DNA of 64,000 bases from Aedoeadaptatus coxii (GTDB lineage Bacteria; Bacillota; Clostridia; Tissierellales; Peptoniphilaceae). A program made the position numbers and the translations under genes. Shown piece after piece: positions 41,362 to 50,330 of this stretch. A model generated the notes under the pieces. It saw only the letters and a program-made list of their open reading frames with translations, was not told the DNA's origin and made no database searches. The DNA lies in NCBI RefSeq assembly GCF_001553115.1, contig NZ_KQ960175.1, positions 25,562-89,561 of the forward strand. The letters run 5' to 3'. The first letter of the stretch is position 1, and every line of letters starts with the position of its first letter.

Positions 41362-41373
41362 TTCGCCGAGACT
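41339..41373 (-). terminator. Rho-independent terminator after the SLH gene
   Basis: Minus-strand stem AGTCTCGGCGAA/TTCGCCGGGGCT (G-T pairs included), five-base loop, followed by TTTTTTG. Confidence 0.85.
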
Positions 41374-41388
41374 TTCATTCAATTGGTA

Positions 41389-43422
41389 TCAATTCCACGC
41401 CAAGGTATTTAAGGGAAAAATAGGTGTATCTTTCAGATAGGGGCCATTGATGCGTACATTCCCCAAGGAGTACTTACCGCCTTCATCATAAAGATCGAAG
41501 CAGAGCGCCAATCTTCCTTGGTTACCATAAGATGCGAGAGCGCTATCAAATTCTTTTTTGATTTGGAATCTACCCGGGAGCTTAACATTCATGTGAGTGG
41601 AAGATCCGTTGTAGTCGACCTTATAGGCTGAGTAACCTTCCCATGCATTGTAAGCCCATCTAGAACCTTGCTCAACATCATCTATTTTTTTTACGGTACT
41701 AATCGAATAAACTACATTCTTTTCGATTAATCTGCGAACAACTGTGACACCATCAACTTTTCCTCCAGTTAAATGGAGTTTGACTTCAACGTATTCCGGT
41801 CGTCCAATGCTTCGCATAGCTGATATAAGATCGGAGACGGAAAGAGTTCTTCCGTTTGGTGACGATGGATCTTTAAAGGTTATCTTATCTTTCAGCATGA
41901 ACTCCCGTTCGCCTTTTTCATTTTTAATTTTTATGCGTGATTCACCATAAGAGTAAGTCCATGCGTCCACGAACAATCCAGTAAGATCCTCTTGGGTATC
42001 CGTTGCCGATACGACATTTTGATAACTCGTTTTAATGGTAAGGGGATATCCCTTGTTGAGGCCCTTCGTCTTTTCATAGAGGTCGTCTCTTACTCTATTA
42101 TCTTGCACCTTAAAGGTGTAAGTTTTACCGTCAGCCAGCTTCAGATAAAGTGTAGCATCGCCTCCAAAGCGGGATCCGTAGTCAAAATTTACAAACTCAC
42201 CAGATGCCACGCCGCTTTGAGGATACACTTCTACTTCGGTCAATACGCTGTTTCGCGCCTTAAAGATAACCATATCCGTGGAACGAATGTCGTCTGCTTT
42301 AATAGCTTTTCCTAAGGATTTTACTTTGGTATCTTTGTCGAATTTAAAGGTCGTGGTGTAATCGGCTTTAAACTTGGAGTCTACCGTGGCGTCTTTTTTC
42401 GTCACATAGTCTACAGTAATGCCGTCTTTGACAGTGGATCGTACGACGCCCGTGCCGACAACATCATTGGAGACAATATCCACTTTAACAGCGTGTAAAG
42501 AGGCGATGCCGGTAGTGGAGGCGTAGGCGGAAACTTTAACCTTCGCTCCGACGGTAATGTCTTTGGCAGTGCCCGCTTTTCCGTTGAGGGTAACCTTTGT
42601 GTCGCTACCCAATACAAATGCGGTGGCCTTGCCGTCTTTTCCCTTTAAGGCAAAGGTCGGCGTTCCGTTGACTTCTTCGTTAAAGTAAACTTCCCCTTCG
42701 TAATCTTTCGTTTGTTTCGCCTTGTTTTTGTAATCGTAGCTTAAATTGGTAATGGTCGCCATTTGATCGCGGTGTAAAGGTTGTTGAGGATTGAAGAATC
42801 CGTCGTCGCCTTTGGCGTGGAAAACACCCGCTTCAATGATTCCCGCGTAAAGCCCTTTAATATCGACATCGCCTGTAAGTGCTTTCGGCGTATTGCCGAT
42901 GGCATTAATATCGTTTACGGCAATGTTCGTAATGTTTTTCTTCGCTTCAATTCCCAAGGCTTTGGCGTAATAAACCATAATTAATTCACGGCTCGGGTAT
43001 TGATGTGCCTTCGGTGTATTGGTAATATAGCCTTTTTCAAATGCCGCCTTTAAGTTTTCTTCCGTAATAACGCCTCTTTCGAGAGCGCAGCAAATGGCGC
43101 TGCGTGCCCATCCCGGCACTTTATATTTATCGGAAACTTGTCCAAATTTACTGATTGCCCGTGTTTCATCTTGTGCGCTGGGACTTTGAATGCCCTTTAA
43201 CAGCTGCATAATTTCCAGATAACTTACGGAACGTTTGGGTTTAAAGGTGCCGTCGGTATAGCCGCTAATGACTCTTAAATCCGCGAGTTTCGAAATATGG
43301 GGAAAGGCCCAGTTGTCGGAGCGTACATCGGAAAAAGATGCTGCCATAGTGGAGATCGGTTGAGCCAGCATGACACCTGCCAATGCCAACACTGCCACTG
43401 CTTTTATTTTATTATTCTTCAT
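41389..43422 (-). CDS. SLH-domain surface protein
   Basis: Exported protein expected to bind the cell wall through S-layer homology domains. The 677-residue product has a signal peptide (residues 1-28, cleavage near STMAAS) and three SLH motifs (about 29-80, 95-150 and 185-235, e.g. FSDVRSDNW and GYTDGTFKPKRSVS). About 440 residues of beta-rich repeats of unknown function follow. AAGGAGGAATGTT precedes the ATG. Its first 36 residues closely resemble those of the hydrolase at 58791-59543. It is monocistronic, with a -10 TATAAT and its own terminator. Confidence 0.9.
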   Translation of the reverse strand: MKNNKIKAVAVLALAGVMLAQPISTMAASFSDVRSDNWAFPHISKLADLRVISGYTDGTFKPKRSVSYLEIMQLLKGIQSPSAQDETRAISKFGQVSDKYKVPGWARSAICCALERGVITEENLKAAFEKGYITNTPKAHQYPSRELIMVYYAKALGIEAKKNITNIAVNDINAIGNTPKALTGDVDIKGLYAGIIEAGVFHAKGDDGFFNPQQPLHRDQMATITNLSYDYKNKAKQTKDYEGEVYFNEEVNGTPTFALKGKDGKATAFVLGSDTKVTLNGKAGTAKDITVGAKVKVSAYASTTGIASLHAVKVDIVSNDVVGTGVVRSTVKDGITVDYVTKKDATVDSKFKADYTTTFKFDKDTKVKSLGKAIKADDIRSTDMVIFKARNSVLTEVEVYPQSGVASGEFVNFDYGSRFGGDATLYLKLADGKTYTFKVQDNRVRDDLYEKTKGLNKGYPLTIKTSYQNVVSATDTQEDLTGLFVDAWTYSYGESRIKIKNEKGEREFMLKDKITFKDPSSPNGRTLSVSDLISAMRSIGRPEYVEVKLHLTGGKVDGVTVVRRLIEKNVVYSISTVKKIDDVEQGSRWAYNAWEGYSAYKVDYNGSSTHMNVKLPGRFQIKKEFDSALASYGNQGRLALCFDLYDEGGKYSLGNVRINGPYLKDTPIFPLNTLAWN

Positions 43423-43454
43423 AACATTCCTCCTTTTGCATTCAACTTATCCCC

Positions 43455-43460
43455 ATTATA
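43455..43460 (-). promoter_or_regulatory. -10 box of the SLH gene
   Basis: TATAAT on the minus strand 33 bases before the SLH start; -35 not clear. Confidence 0.45.
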
Positions 43461-43527
43461 TCATGGTGATAGCTGTGATCCATTACGTTTTTGTATCATA
43501 TCTTGGGGAAAATCAAATATCGTTTGT

Positions 43528-43533
43528 TATAAT
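43528..43533 (+). promoter_or_regulatory. -10 box of the hem operon
   Basis: TATAAT on the plus strand 33 bases before the first hem-operon gene; TTGGGG at 43503-43508 is a possible but distant -35. Confidence 0.5.
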
Positions 43534-43565
43534 AGTAAAGAAAAACACAGCGGTGAGGAGGGGCT

Positions 43566-44225
43566 ATGCGTTTTTATCCAATAAGTGTGGACACGAAAAA
43601 TAAAAAAGTACTCGTTATCGGCGGCGGTCGCGGCGCCTATATTAAGATCAAAGGTCTTTTAACATCGGAATTTTTGATTTACTGCCTTTCAAAAGAATTC
43701 TCAGACGAACTCCGCACGCTCGCCGAAGAAAACAGCGAACGTATTTTTTTAAAAGAGCTGGAGATCGACGAAGATTTTCGTTTCTTTGCCTACGATTATT
43801 TAATCCTCGCTACAAATGACGACGGTTTGAATAAGCGTTTAATGAAAAGGGCGAAGGTTTCTTCCGTTCCCGTCTTGTCCTTAAACGATCAAAGTAATTC
43901 GGATTTTCACTTAATGGCCAATGTTTCAAAGGGACCTCTTTTCGTTACCATTCAGACGGGTAACCCGAGCCTTTCTCAGTTTATTAAGCGGGATATGGAA
44001 GAATTTATCGACGGATATTCCGAAGAAAAGCTGAATCTTATGAACGACATACGCAAGCGATTAATCGAAGAAAACAGCCCTTATATTTCAAAGCTTATGA
44101 CGGAGCTTTGGGAGAAGGAAAAAATAAGCAGCACATTTTGGGAGGATCGAATTGAAGATTCGAATAGGAACGAGAAAAAGTCAACTGGCGATCACGCAGG
44201 CGAAGACCGTCGCCCAAATTCTTGA
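43566..44225 (+). CDS. Precorrin-2 dehydrogenase (SirC/Met8-like)
   Basis: NAD+-dependent enzyme oxidising precorrin-2 to sirohydrochlorin, the branch to sirohaem and anaerobic cobalamin. The 219-residue product begins FYPISVDTKNKKVLVIGGG, with a Rossmann GGGRGAYIKIKGLL loop, the LATNDDGLN segment and the GNPSLSQFIKRDMEE helix of the family. It lacks the methyltransferase half of CysG, which is supplied by the cobA-hemD gene two genes on. The last 74 bases overlap hemC. Whether it also has ferrochelatase activity is unknown. Confidence 0.87.
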   Translation: MRFYPISVDTKNKKVLVIGGGRGAYIKIKGLLTSEFLIYCLSKEFSDELRTLAEENSERIFLKELEIDEDFRFFAYDYLILATNDDGLNKRLMKRAKVSSVPVLSLNDQSNSDFHLMANVSKGPLFVTIQTGNPSLSQFIKRDMEEFIDGYSEEKLNLMNDIRKRLIEENSPYISKLMTELWEKEKISSTFWEDRIEDSNRNEKKSTGDHAGEDRRPNS

Positions 44226-45036
44226 AGACGGGGGCATGGAAACGGAACTGGTCACCGTGTCCACAAAAGGCGATCAATATCAAAACATTCCCATCGATAA
44301 GGTGGGCAAAAACGGCGTCTTTGTCGGCGAACTTGAATCGGCTCTCACATCGGGCTTTGTAGACGTTGCCGTCCATTCCCTAAAGGATATGTCCTCCATG
44401 TTACCGGAGGGCTATATTTTGGCGCCGCCGCCGAAAGCTCCCGATGTGCGGGATGTGATCGTGGCGAAGACACCTTTGCACCGAGAAGATGATCTTCACC
44501 ATATGGTGATCGCTACGGGAAGCAATCGCAGAAAAGCACAACTGCTCCATTTCTATCCCCATGCGACGACCGTCCCTATTCGCGGCAATATTCAAACGCG
44601 TATCGAAAAAATGATGGCTTCCGAAGCCGACGGTACAATTTTAGCCTATGCCGGCTTGGAACGCTCCGGCCTTACCCATTGCATTTCCTGCGTACTGGAT
44701 CCCACCCGTTTTATTCCCTCTCCTTCCCAGGGTTTGCTCGGCATCGAAATTTCCGAAAAACGAACAGATCTTCTCGAAATTTTTAAGGAGGCTTCCGATC
44801 CCTATGCCCATTTCCGCATGAAAGTGGAGCGCAAATACCAAAAGGCACTGGATGCATCCTGCCATTCCCCCATCGGCATCTACATCGAAAAAATAAATTC
44901 TACCGATATTCAATTACACGGCTGCTTTGCGAAAAGTGCAAAGGATCCCCTTCGTTACGCTTCCATTCCTTCCACCTTTACTACGGCGGAAGAAGATGTA
45001 CTAAAACTCGTTCGGGAGGTGAAAAACCGTGATTAA
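44152..45036 (+). CDS. hemC: Porphobilinogen deaminase (hydroxymethylbilane synthase)
   Basis: Polymerises four porphobilinogens into hydroxymethylbilane. The 294-residue product begins IRIGTRKSQLAITQA, contains HSLKDM and the dipyrromethane-cofactor cysteine in DASCHSPIG. The start is TTG at 44152 with GGGAGG six bases upstream, inside the 3' end of the dehydrogenase gene. Overlaps on both sides indicate a translationally coupled hem operon. Confidence 0.96.
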   Translation: MKIRIGTRKSQLAITQAKTVAQILEDGGMETELVTVSTKGDQYQNIPIDKVGKNGVFVGELESALTSGFVDVAVHSLKDMSSMLPEGYILAPPPKAPDVRDVIVAKTPLHREDDLHHMVIATGSNRRKAQLLHFYPHATTVPIRGNIQTRIEKMMASEADGTILAYAGLERSGLTHCISCVLDPTRFIPSPSQGLLGIEISEKRTDLLEIFKEASDPYAHFRMKVERKYQKALDASCHSPIGIYIEKINSTDIQLHGCFAKSAKDPLRYASIPSTFTTAEEDVLKLVREVKNRD

Positions 45037-46510
45037 ATACCCGGTTATCATCGCCGGCGCAGGCATCGGCCATATGGATCATGTCAGCATAGGCGTCTTA
45101 CGGGAGATTCAGTCGGCGGATTGCATCATCTACGATCGATTGATGGATCAGCGTTTACTGGACTTTGCGCCCCATGCGGAAACAATCGACGCGGGCAAAA
45201 AAAAGGATCTTCACAAAATTCCACAAGACGACATTAACGCCCTTTTAGTCGAAAAATACTTGGAGGGCAAGCGCGTCCTCCGCTTAAAGGGTGGCGATCC
45301 CTATGTGTTCGGCCGCGGCGGCGAAGAGGCCCTCTATTTAAAAGAGCGCGACATTCCCTTTACCGTGTATCCGGGAATTACCTCCGGCGTCGCCGTACCC
45401 GCCTTGGCGGGCATCCCCGTCACTTTTAGAGATACCGCCCGCGCCGTTACCTTTCTTACGGCATTTTCAAAAGACGGGCCGGAAGATGTAAAAGCTTACG
45501 CCGCCCTTCCCTCTACTCTCGTCATCTACATGGGTCTTAGCCGAAGTCAAGCCATCGCCCACTCGCTCATCGATGGGGGCAAAAATGAGGACACGCCCAT
45601 GGCCATCCTTTCTAAGGGCGGCACGGAAGATATGCGCTCTTTTTGTTCCACTTTAAAAGACGTGGCGGAAAACGGCATTCCCGACACCCTCGTCAGCCCC
45701 TCCATTATCGTCGTCGGCGACGTGGTATCTCTTCACAAAGATCTGATTCCTTCCCCTCATTGTAAAGGAAACATCGTCTTAACCTTTGAGGATAAACAGC
45801 ATCGCGTGAGCCGACGGTTGGAAAAAGAAGGTTATCGCGTCCATAACCGCCCCATGATCGAGATCATCCCCGTCGACGAGGAAAAACTTTTTCTTGCGAC
45901 AAAAGATTTCACCGCTGATCTCGTGGTCTTAACCTCAAAAAACGCCGTACATTATTTCCTTCGGAGTTTTATAATAAATAGAGATATTCGCGATCTGAAG
46001 GACGTGGACTTTTACACAGTGGGCAAAAAGACCGACGAAGCGTTAGCTTCTTACGGCATTCGCTCGAAAGGTCACCCCGACATTTACGACGGCAAACATC
46101 TTGCGAAGCTTTTAGAAAAGGAATATAAGGGGAAGCATCCTACTATTTTCTATCCCCATTCGAAAAAAAGCGATCCCACCTTGGGAAAGGTGCTGGCAGC
46201 CATAGGAAATGTAGTCGATCTCGCCGTATACGATGCCGCCGATCCCGGAAGAGGATCGGATCTGCCCGAAGGCGTGAATGCCGTCTTGTTCGGCTCTTCC
46301 TCTTCCGTTACCAATTTCTTTCGCCATTACAGGAATAATGACGTAAAAGACGCTTTATTTTTTGCTATCGGCCCCTCTACTAAACGCACGCTTTTAGATC
46401 ACGCTATCGAGGACAATAAGATCTATATGGCAGAGAAAGCTACTTTCGACTCTCTTTGCCAATCTGTAGTAAAGGAGTTACACCATGCGAATGCGCAGAA
46501 TCAGAAATAA
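45029..46510 (+). CDS. cobA-hemD: Uroporphyrinogen-III C-methyltransferase / uroporphyrinogen-III synthase fusion
   Basis: Bifunctional protein: residues about 1-240 are the SAM-dependent methyltransferase (SUMT) making precorrin-2, with GAGIG, KGGDPYVFGRGGEEA and YPGITSGVAVPALAGIPVT. Residues about 245-493 are uroporphyrinogen-III synthase (HemD). The usual GPGDPELLT loop reads GIGHMDHVS here. The start is GTG at 45029 after GGGAGGTG. The arrangement is common in clostridia. It overlaps both neighbours. Confidence 0.94.
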   Translation: MIKYPVIIAGAGIGHMDHVSIGVLREIQSADCIIYDRLMDQRLLDFAPHAETIDAGKKKDLHKIPQDDINALLVEKYLEGKRVLRLKGGDPYVFGRGGEEALYLKERDIPFTVYPGITSGVAVPALAGIPVTFRDTARAVTFLTAFSKDGPEDVKAYAALPSTLVIYMGLSRSQAIAHSLIDGGKNEDTPMAILSKGGTEDMRSFCSTLKDVAENGIPDTLVSPSIIVVGDVVSLHKDLIPSPHCKGNIVLTFEDKQHRVSRRLEKEGYRVHNRPMIEIIPVDEEKLFLATKDFTADLVVLTSKNAVHYFLRSFIINRDIRDLKDVDFYTVGKKTDEALASYGIRSKGHPDIYDGKHLAKLLEKEYKGKHPTIFYPHSKKSDPTLGKVLAAIGNVVDLAVYDAADPGRGSDLPEGVNAVLFGSSSSVTNFFRHYRNNDVKDALFFAIGPSTKRTLLDHAIEDNKIYMAEKATFDSLCQSVVKELHHANAQNQK

Positions 46511-47456
46511 CCCCATCCTTCGCGCTATGACTGCGGAAAACAGTCTGGATGTAAAGGATTTAATTTACCCCCTCTTCGTCATTGAAGGGGAAAATATAAA
46601 ACAGGAAATTCCCTCTCTTCCCGGCGTATACCATTTCTCCATCGATCGCTTGGAAGAGGAGATTCGCGAGATTGTAAAATTGAAAATTCCCGCCGTCATC
46701 CTCTTCGGCGTCGTCAACCACAAGGACAGCTGCGGCTCCGGCGCTTACGATGATAACGGTATTATTCAACAGGCTTGCCGAAAAATTAAAGAGGTTACGA
46801 GCGATTTAGTCGTCATAACCGATCTCTGTATGTGCGAGTATACAGACCACGGCCACTGCGGCATTTTAGACGAACACGGCATGGTGGATAATGACGACAC
46901 GCTAAATTACCTCGCAAAAATCGCCGTATCCCAAGCTAAGGCGGGAAGCGATGTGATCGCGCCTTCAGATATGATGGATTTCCGCGTGGCAAAAATTCGA
47001 AGTGCTCTCGATGAAAACGGCTTTAAAGATATTCCCATTATGAGTTACGCCGCCAAATTTGCATCGAAATATTACGGCCCCTTCCGCGACGCCGCCGGCA
47101 GCAGCCCTTCCTTTGGCGACAGAAAATCCTATCAAATGGACTTTCACAACGGTGACGAAGCCCTCCGAGAAATCGCACAGGATTTAGATGAAGATGCGGA
47201 TTTTATTATCGTCAAACCGGGTCTCGCCTATTTAGATGTACTCGCCCGGGCGAAGGACAGCTTTAACACCACCTTCGTCACCTACAATGTAAGCGGCGAA
47301 TACGCCATGATCCTAAAAGCCATCGAATGCGGCATTCTCGACGAAAGCATTATTATGGAAAACATGATCGCCATGAAGCGCGCAGGCGCCAAAATGATCA
47401 TTACCTACCACGCCAAATGGCTGGCGGAAAAATTACAAGAGGGATATCATGCTTAA
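46485..47456 (+). CDS. hemB: Porphobilinogen synthase (delta-aminolevulinate dehydratase)
   Basis: Condenses two 5-aminolevulinates to porphobilinogen. The 323-residue product has the zinc-site cysteines (DLCMCEYTDHGHCG), the first active-site lysine in SYAAKFASKYYGPFRDAA and the Schiff-base region IITYHAKWLAEKL. AAAGGAG precedes ATG 46485, which overlaps cobA-hemD by 26 bases. hemA and hemL, which make the substrate, are not in this operon. Confidence 0.96.
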   Translation: MRMRRIRNNPILRAMTAENSLDVKDLIYPLFVIEGENIKQEIPSLPGVYHFSIDRLEEEIREIVKLKIPAVILFGVVNHKDSCGSGAYDDNGIIQQACRKIKEVTSDLVVITDLCMCEYTDHGHCGILDEHGMVDNDDTLNYLAKIAVSQAKAGSDVIAPSDMMDFRVAKIRSALDENGFKDIPIMSYAAKFASKYYGPFRDAAGSSPSFGDRKSYQMDFHNGDEALREIAQDLDEDADFIIVKPGLAYLDVLARAKDSFNTTFVTYNVSGEYAMILKAIECGILDESIIMENMIAMKRAGAKMIITYHAKWLAEKLQEGYHA

Positions 47457-47793
47457 AAATGATTTTCTCATGAAACAAATTCAGGAATATATTCAATTCC
47501 TACTGCGGTTGATTTTTCCAAAAGAGGACATCGCGTTGGAAAAGAAAAAGATCACGGAAAGGGAATCCTTTCGCGAACTCGCCAAATTAATCGAAGAAGG
47601 GCGCTATAACGACGCCGAAGATCTTCTTTTCGACGGTGCCGAGACGGGAACTATGGATTTGGCCTCCGGCATCTTCTTTTACCAAACACTTTTACAAATA
47701 CCGGAAAAGACCCTTCATGATCACGATTTTTCTACGAAAGAAATCGAGACGGGCTTACGGGATTATGCCAAACTCTTTGACGTGGAATTTTAA
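47449..47793 (+). CDS. Small protein, DUF6483-like
   Basis: Function unknown. The 114-residue mostly helical protein starts inside the last eight bases of hemB and ends the operon. The N-terminus (MKQIQEYIQFLLRLIF after a short leader) resembles DUF6483 proteins of Firmicutes as I remember them; this is not certain. There is no signal peptide or obvious metal motif. Its fixed coupling to hemB suggests co-expression with tetrapyrrole synthesis rather than a demonstrated role. Confidence 0.65.
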   Translation: MLKNDFLMKQIQEYIQFLLRLIFPKEDIALEKKKITERESFRELAKLIEEGRYNDAEDLLFDGAETGTMDLASGIFFYQTLLQIPEKTLHDHDFSTKEIETGLRDYAKLFDVEF

Positions 47794-47814
47794 TTTCATA
47801 CTTTCGGAAAATGC

Positions 47815-47848
47815 AAAAGGTTCGAACCCAAGCGGCTCGAACCTTTTT
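47815..47848 (+). terminator. Rho-independent terminator of the hem operon
   Basis: Stem AAAAGGTTCGA/TCGAACCTTTT with an 11-base loop and a T-run. Confidence 0.85.
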
Positions 47849-47866
47849 CTATACTCTATTCCAAGC

Positions 47867-47891
47867 AAAAACCGCCGAGTTTCCTCGGCGG
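47867..47891 (-). terminator. Rho-independent terminator after ppsA
   Basis: Minus-strand stem CCGCCGAG/CTCGGCGG, four-base loop, followed by TTTTT; 13 bases after the ppsA stop. Confidence 0.85.
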
Positions 47892-47903
47892 CTCTTTTAC
47901 TTT

Positions 47904-50282
47904 TTATTGTTCTCTTAATTTGCGAAGAATCATTTTTTGTTCTACGCTCGCCACGAGTCTGCGAGTATAATCCACCGTATCCGGGTTGACGGACATGGAG
48001 GTAATACCGCATTCTACGAGGAATTCCGCAAATTCCGGGTATTGGCTCGGGCCTTGGCCGCAAATAGAGCACGTAATGCCTTTTTTGTTGGCCGCTTGTA
48101 CTAACGTTTTGATAGCGCGCTTAACCGCTTCGTTACGTTCATCGAAGTAACCCATGCGGTTTAAGATGCCGCTGTCGCGGTCGGCGCCCATGGTAAGTTG
48201 GGTAAGGTCGTTGGATCCGATAGAGAAGCCGTCGACCAATTCGGCAAATTCTTCCGCTTGGAAAACGACGGAGGGAACTTCCGCCATAATCCAGATCTTG
48301 AAGTTTTTAGATTGCTTCAAACCTTCTTCCGCCATAATTTCTTTAACGGTTACCAGTTCTTCCGGTGTACGGACAAAGGGAAGCATGGCCACTACATTGT
48401 CGAGACCGAAATCTTCGCGGACTTTGCGCATAGCTTGGCATTCAAGTCTAAAGCCCTTTTCATATTCCGGGGAAATGTAACGGCTGACACCACGCCATCC
48501 GATCATGGGATTTTCTTCGTGGGGTTCAACTTCGTCGCCGCCCTTTAAGCCGCGGAATTCGTTGGTACGGAAGTCGCTCATACGAACGACAACTTGTTTC
48601 GGATAAATAGCGCCGGCTACTTCCGCAATGCCTTCCGCCAATTTTTCGATCAAGAGATCGCCTTGACCGGTTTTGGCGAGGTACATGGGGTGCGCGCCGA
48701 TTTTATTGGTGAAAATAAATTCCGTACGCATTAAGCCGATGCCGTCGAAGGGAAGATTCTTATATTTTTCAATAAGAGCCGGTTCGCCGAGATTCATATA
48801 GATCTTCGTCGCGGTAACGGGAGCGACTAAACTCTTGAGTTCGTCGAGATCGATACCGACACCTGCGCCGCCGGTTTGCGCCTCAGGTTTTTTCTTATCG
48901 CGATCGTGAAGAACGCTTCCTTCATAGACGACACCGCGTGTAGCGTCGACGGTAATTTCCATGCCTTCTTTTAATACGGTAGTGGCATCGTTACTGCCAA
49001 CTACGCAGGGAATGCCGAGTTCGCGGCTAACGATGGCCGCGTGACAGGTTCTGCCACCTTCGTCGGTTACGACGGCGGCGGCGGTACGCATGGCCGGTAC
49101 CATGTCGGGGTTGGTCATGGCGGTGACGAGAATATCCCCTTCTTTTACGAGATTAATTTCGCTCACGTCTTTAATCTTTTTAACCTTACCTCTTCCGATT
49201 CCGGGAGATGCCGCAAGGCCGCGTACTAATGGGTTGAGCTTTTCAGGTTCTTTGGTCATATCACGTTCCTCTTCCGGTTTGTCTTCTTCACCAAGAGTCG
49301 TAATGGGGCGAGATTGTAAAATATAAAGACCTTTGGTGTCGCGGTCCATTCCCCACTCGATATCTTGTACGCTTCCGTATAAACTTTCGATTTTAAGACC
49401 GGCATCGATTAAAGTTGCCAGCTCTTCTTTCGAAAGGCATTCTTCTTTTACGGCGCCGGCGCCGAGAATGTCTTCTACATCGGCTTCGTGCGTGCCGATA
49501 CCGGAATCGTTTTGAACGACCATTTTCTTTTTGTCGGCGATGACTTTTTCTAAAATGCTCTTGTCGCTTTTCTTAATGACGTATTCATCGGGAGTAACCG
49601 TACCGCTGACCACGGCTTCGCCTAAGCCGTAACTTGCGTTAATCATCATTTCATCGCGGCTGTTGTTAATGGGGTTGGCGGTAAACATAACGCCGGATTT
49701 TTCGGAATTAACCATTTTTTGAACGACCACGCAAAGGGAAACGGCAAAGTGATCGTAATTTTGTTTCGCGCGGTAATAAATCGCTCTCGGTGTCCAAAGG
49801 CTTGCCCAGCATTTACGAACGTGATGGACTAATTCTTCTTCACCTGCAATGTGTAAGTAAGTATCTTGTTGGCCTGCAAAGGATGCATCGGGTAAATCTT
49901 CCGCTGTAGCAGAAGAACGTACGGCAACTTGGGGATCCTTTAAATCGATGGAGCGGCTGAATTCTTTATAAGCCAATACAATTTCTTCTTCGATTTTAGG
50001 ATCGATTCCGCCTTCTTCAATGCTTCTGCGAATGTCGTCGCTGGCGGCAGTCAACATATCGACATCGTCGACATCCAAATCTTCCATTAAGAAACGAACT
50101 TTTTCTTCTAAACCTGCGTATTCGATGAATGCATCATAACCTGCGGAGGTAACGCAAAATCCCGGGGGTACGTCCAAACCGAAATTCGTCATCTCTCCTA
50201 AGTTGGCACCTTTTCCACCGACGATGGCTACGTCGTCTTTGCGGATTTCGTGGAAAAAGCGAATAAATTTAAAACCTGTCAT
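47904..50282 (-). CDS. ppsA: Phosphoenolpyruvate synthase (pyruvate, water dikinase)
   Basis: Converts pyruvate and ATP to phosphoenolpyruvate, AMP and phosphate. The 792-residue product has the N-terminal ATP-grasp domain (GGKGANLGEM; VRSSATAEDLPDASFAGQQ), the phosphohistidine in GGRTCHAAIVSREL (about residue 415) and the PEP/pyruvate TIM-barrel with FSIGSNDLTQL and the catalytic Cys in SICGQGPS. Length separates it from pyruvate phosphate dikinase. It has a strong ribosome binding site and its own -10 and terminator. Confidence 0.95.
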   Translation of the reverse strand: MTGFKFIRFFHEIRKDDVAIVGGKGANLGEMTNFGLDVPPGFCVTSAGYDAFIEYAGLEEKVRFLMEDLDVDDVDMLTAASDDIRRSIEEGGIDPKIEEEIVLAYKEFSRSIDLKDPQVAVRSSATAEDLPDASFAGQQDTYLHIAGEEELVHHVRKCWASLWTPRAIYYRAKQNYDHFAVSLCVVVQKMVNSEKSGVMFTANPINNSRDEMMINASYGLGEAVVSGTVTPDEYVIKKSDKSILEKVIADKKKMVVQNDSGIGTHEADVEDILGAGAVKEECLSKEELATLIDAGLKIESLYGSVQDIEWGMDRDTKGLYILQSRPITTLGEEDKPEEERDMTKEPEKLNPLVRGLAASPGIGRGKVKKIKDVSEINLVKEGDILVTAMTNPDMVPAMRTAAAVVTDEGGRTCHAAIVSRELGIPCVVGSNDATTVLKEGMEITVDATRGVVYEGSVLHDRDKKKPEAQTGGAGVGIDLDELKSLVAPVTATKIYMNLGEPALIEKYKNLPFDGIGLMRTEFIFTNKIGAHPMYLAKTGQGDLLIEKLAEGIAEVAGAIYPKQVVVRMSDFRTNEFRGLKGGDEVEPHEENPMIGWRGVSRYISPEYEKGFRLECQAMRKVREDFGLDNVVAMLPFVRTPEELVTVKEIMAEEGLKQSKNFKIWIMAEVPSVVFQAEEFAELVDGFSIGSNDLTQLTMGADRDSGILNRMGYFDERNEAVKRAIKTLVQAANKKGITCSICGQGPSQYPEFAEFLVECGITSMSVNPDTVDYTRRLVASVEQKMILRKLREQ

Positions 50283-50301
50283 ATCATTCCTCCTCGCAAG
50301 T

Positions 50302-50307
50302 ATTATA
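50302..50307 (-). promoter_or_regulatory. -10 box of ppsA
   Basis: TATAAT on the minus strand 19 bases before the ppsA start, with weak TACAAC 17 bases further upstream. Confidence 0.5.
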
Positions 50308-50330
50308 GCACATTGCCTATTTATGTTGTA

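Noticed and set aside
47815..47848. GGTTCGAACCC, resembling a tRNA T-arm
   Set aside because: It is half of the hem-operon terminator hairpin; no acceptor, D or anticodon arms surround it.
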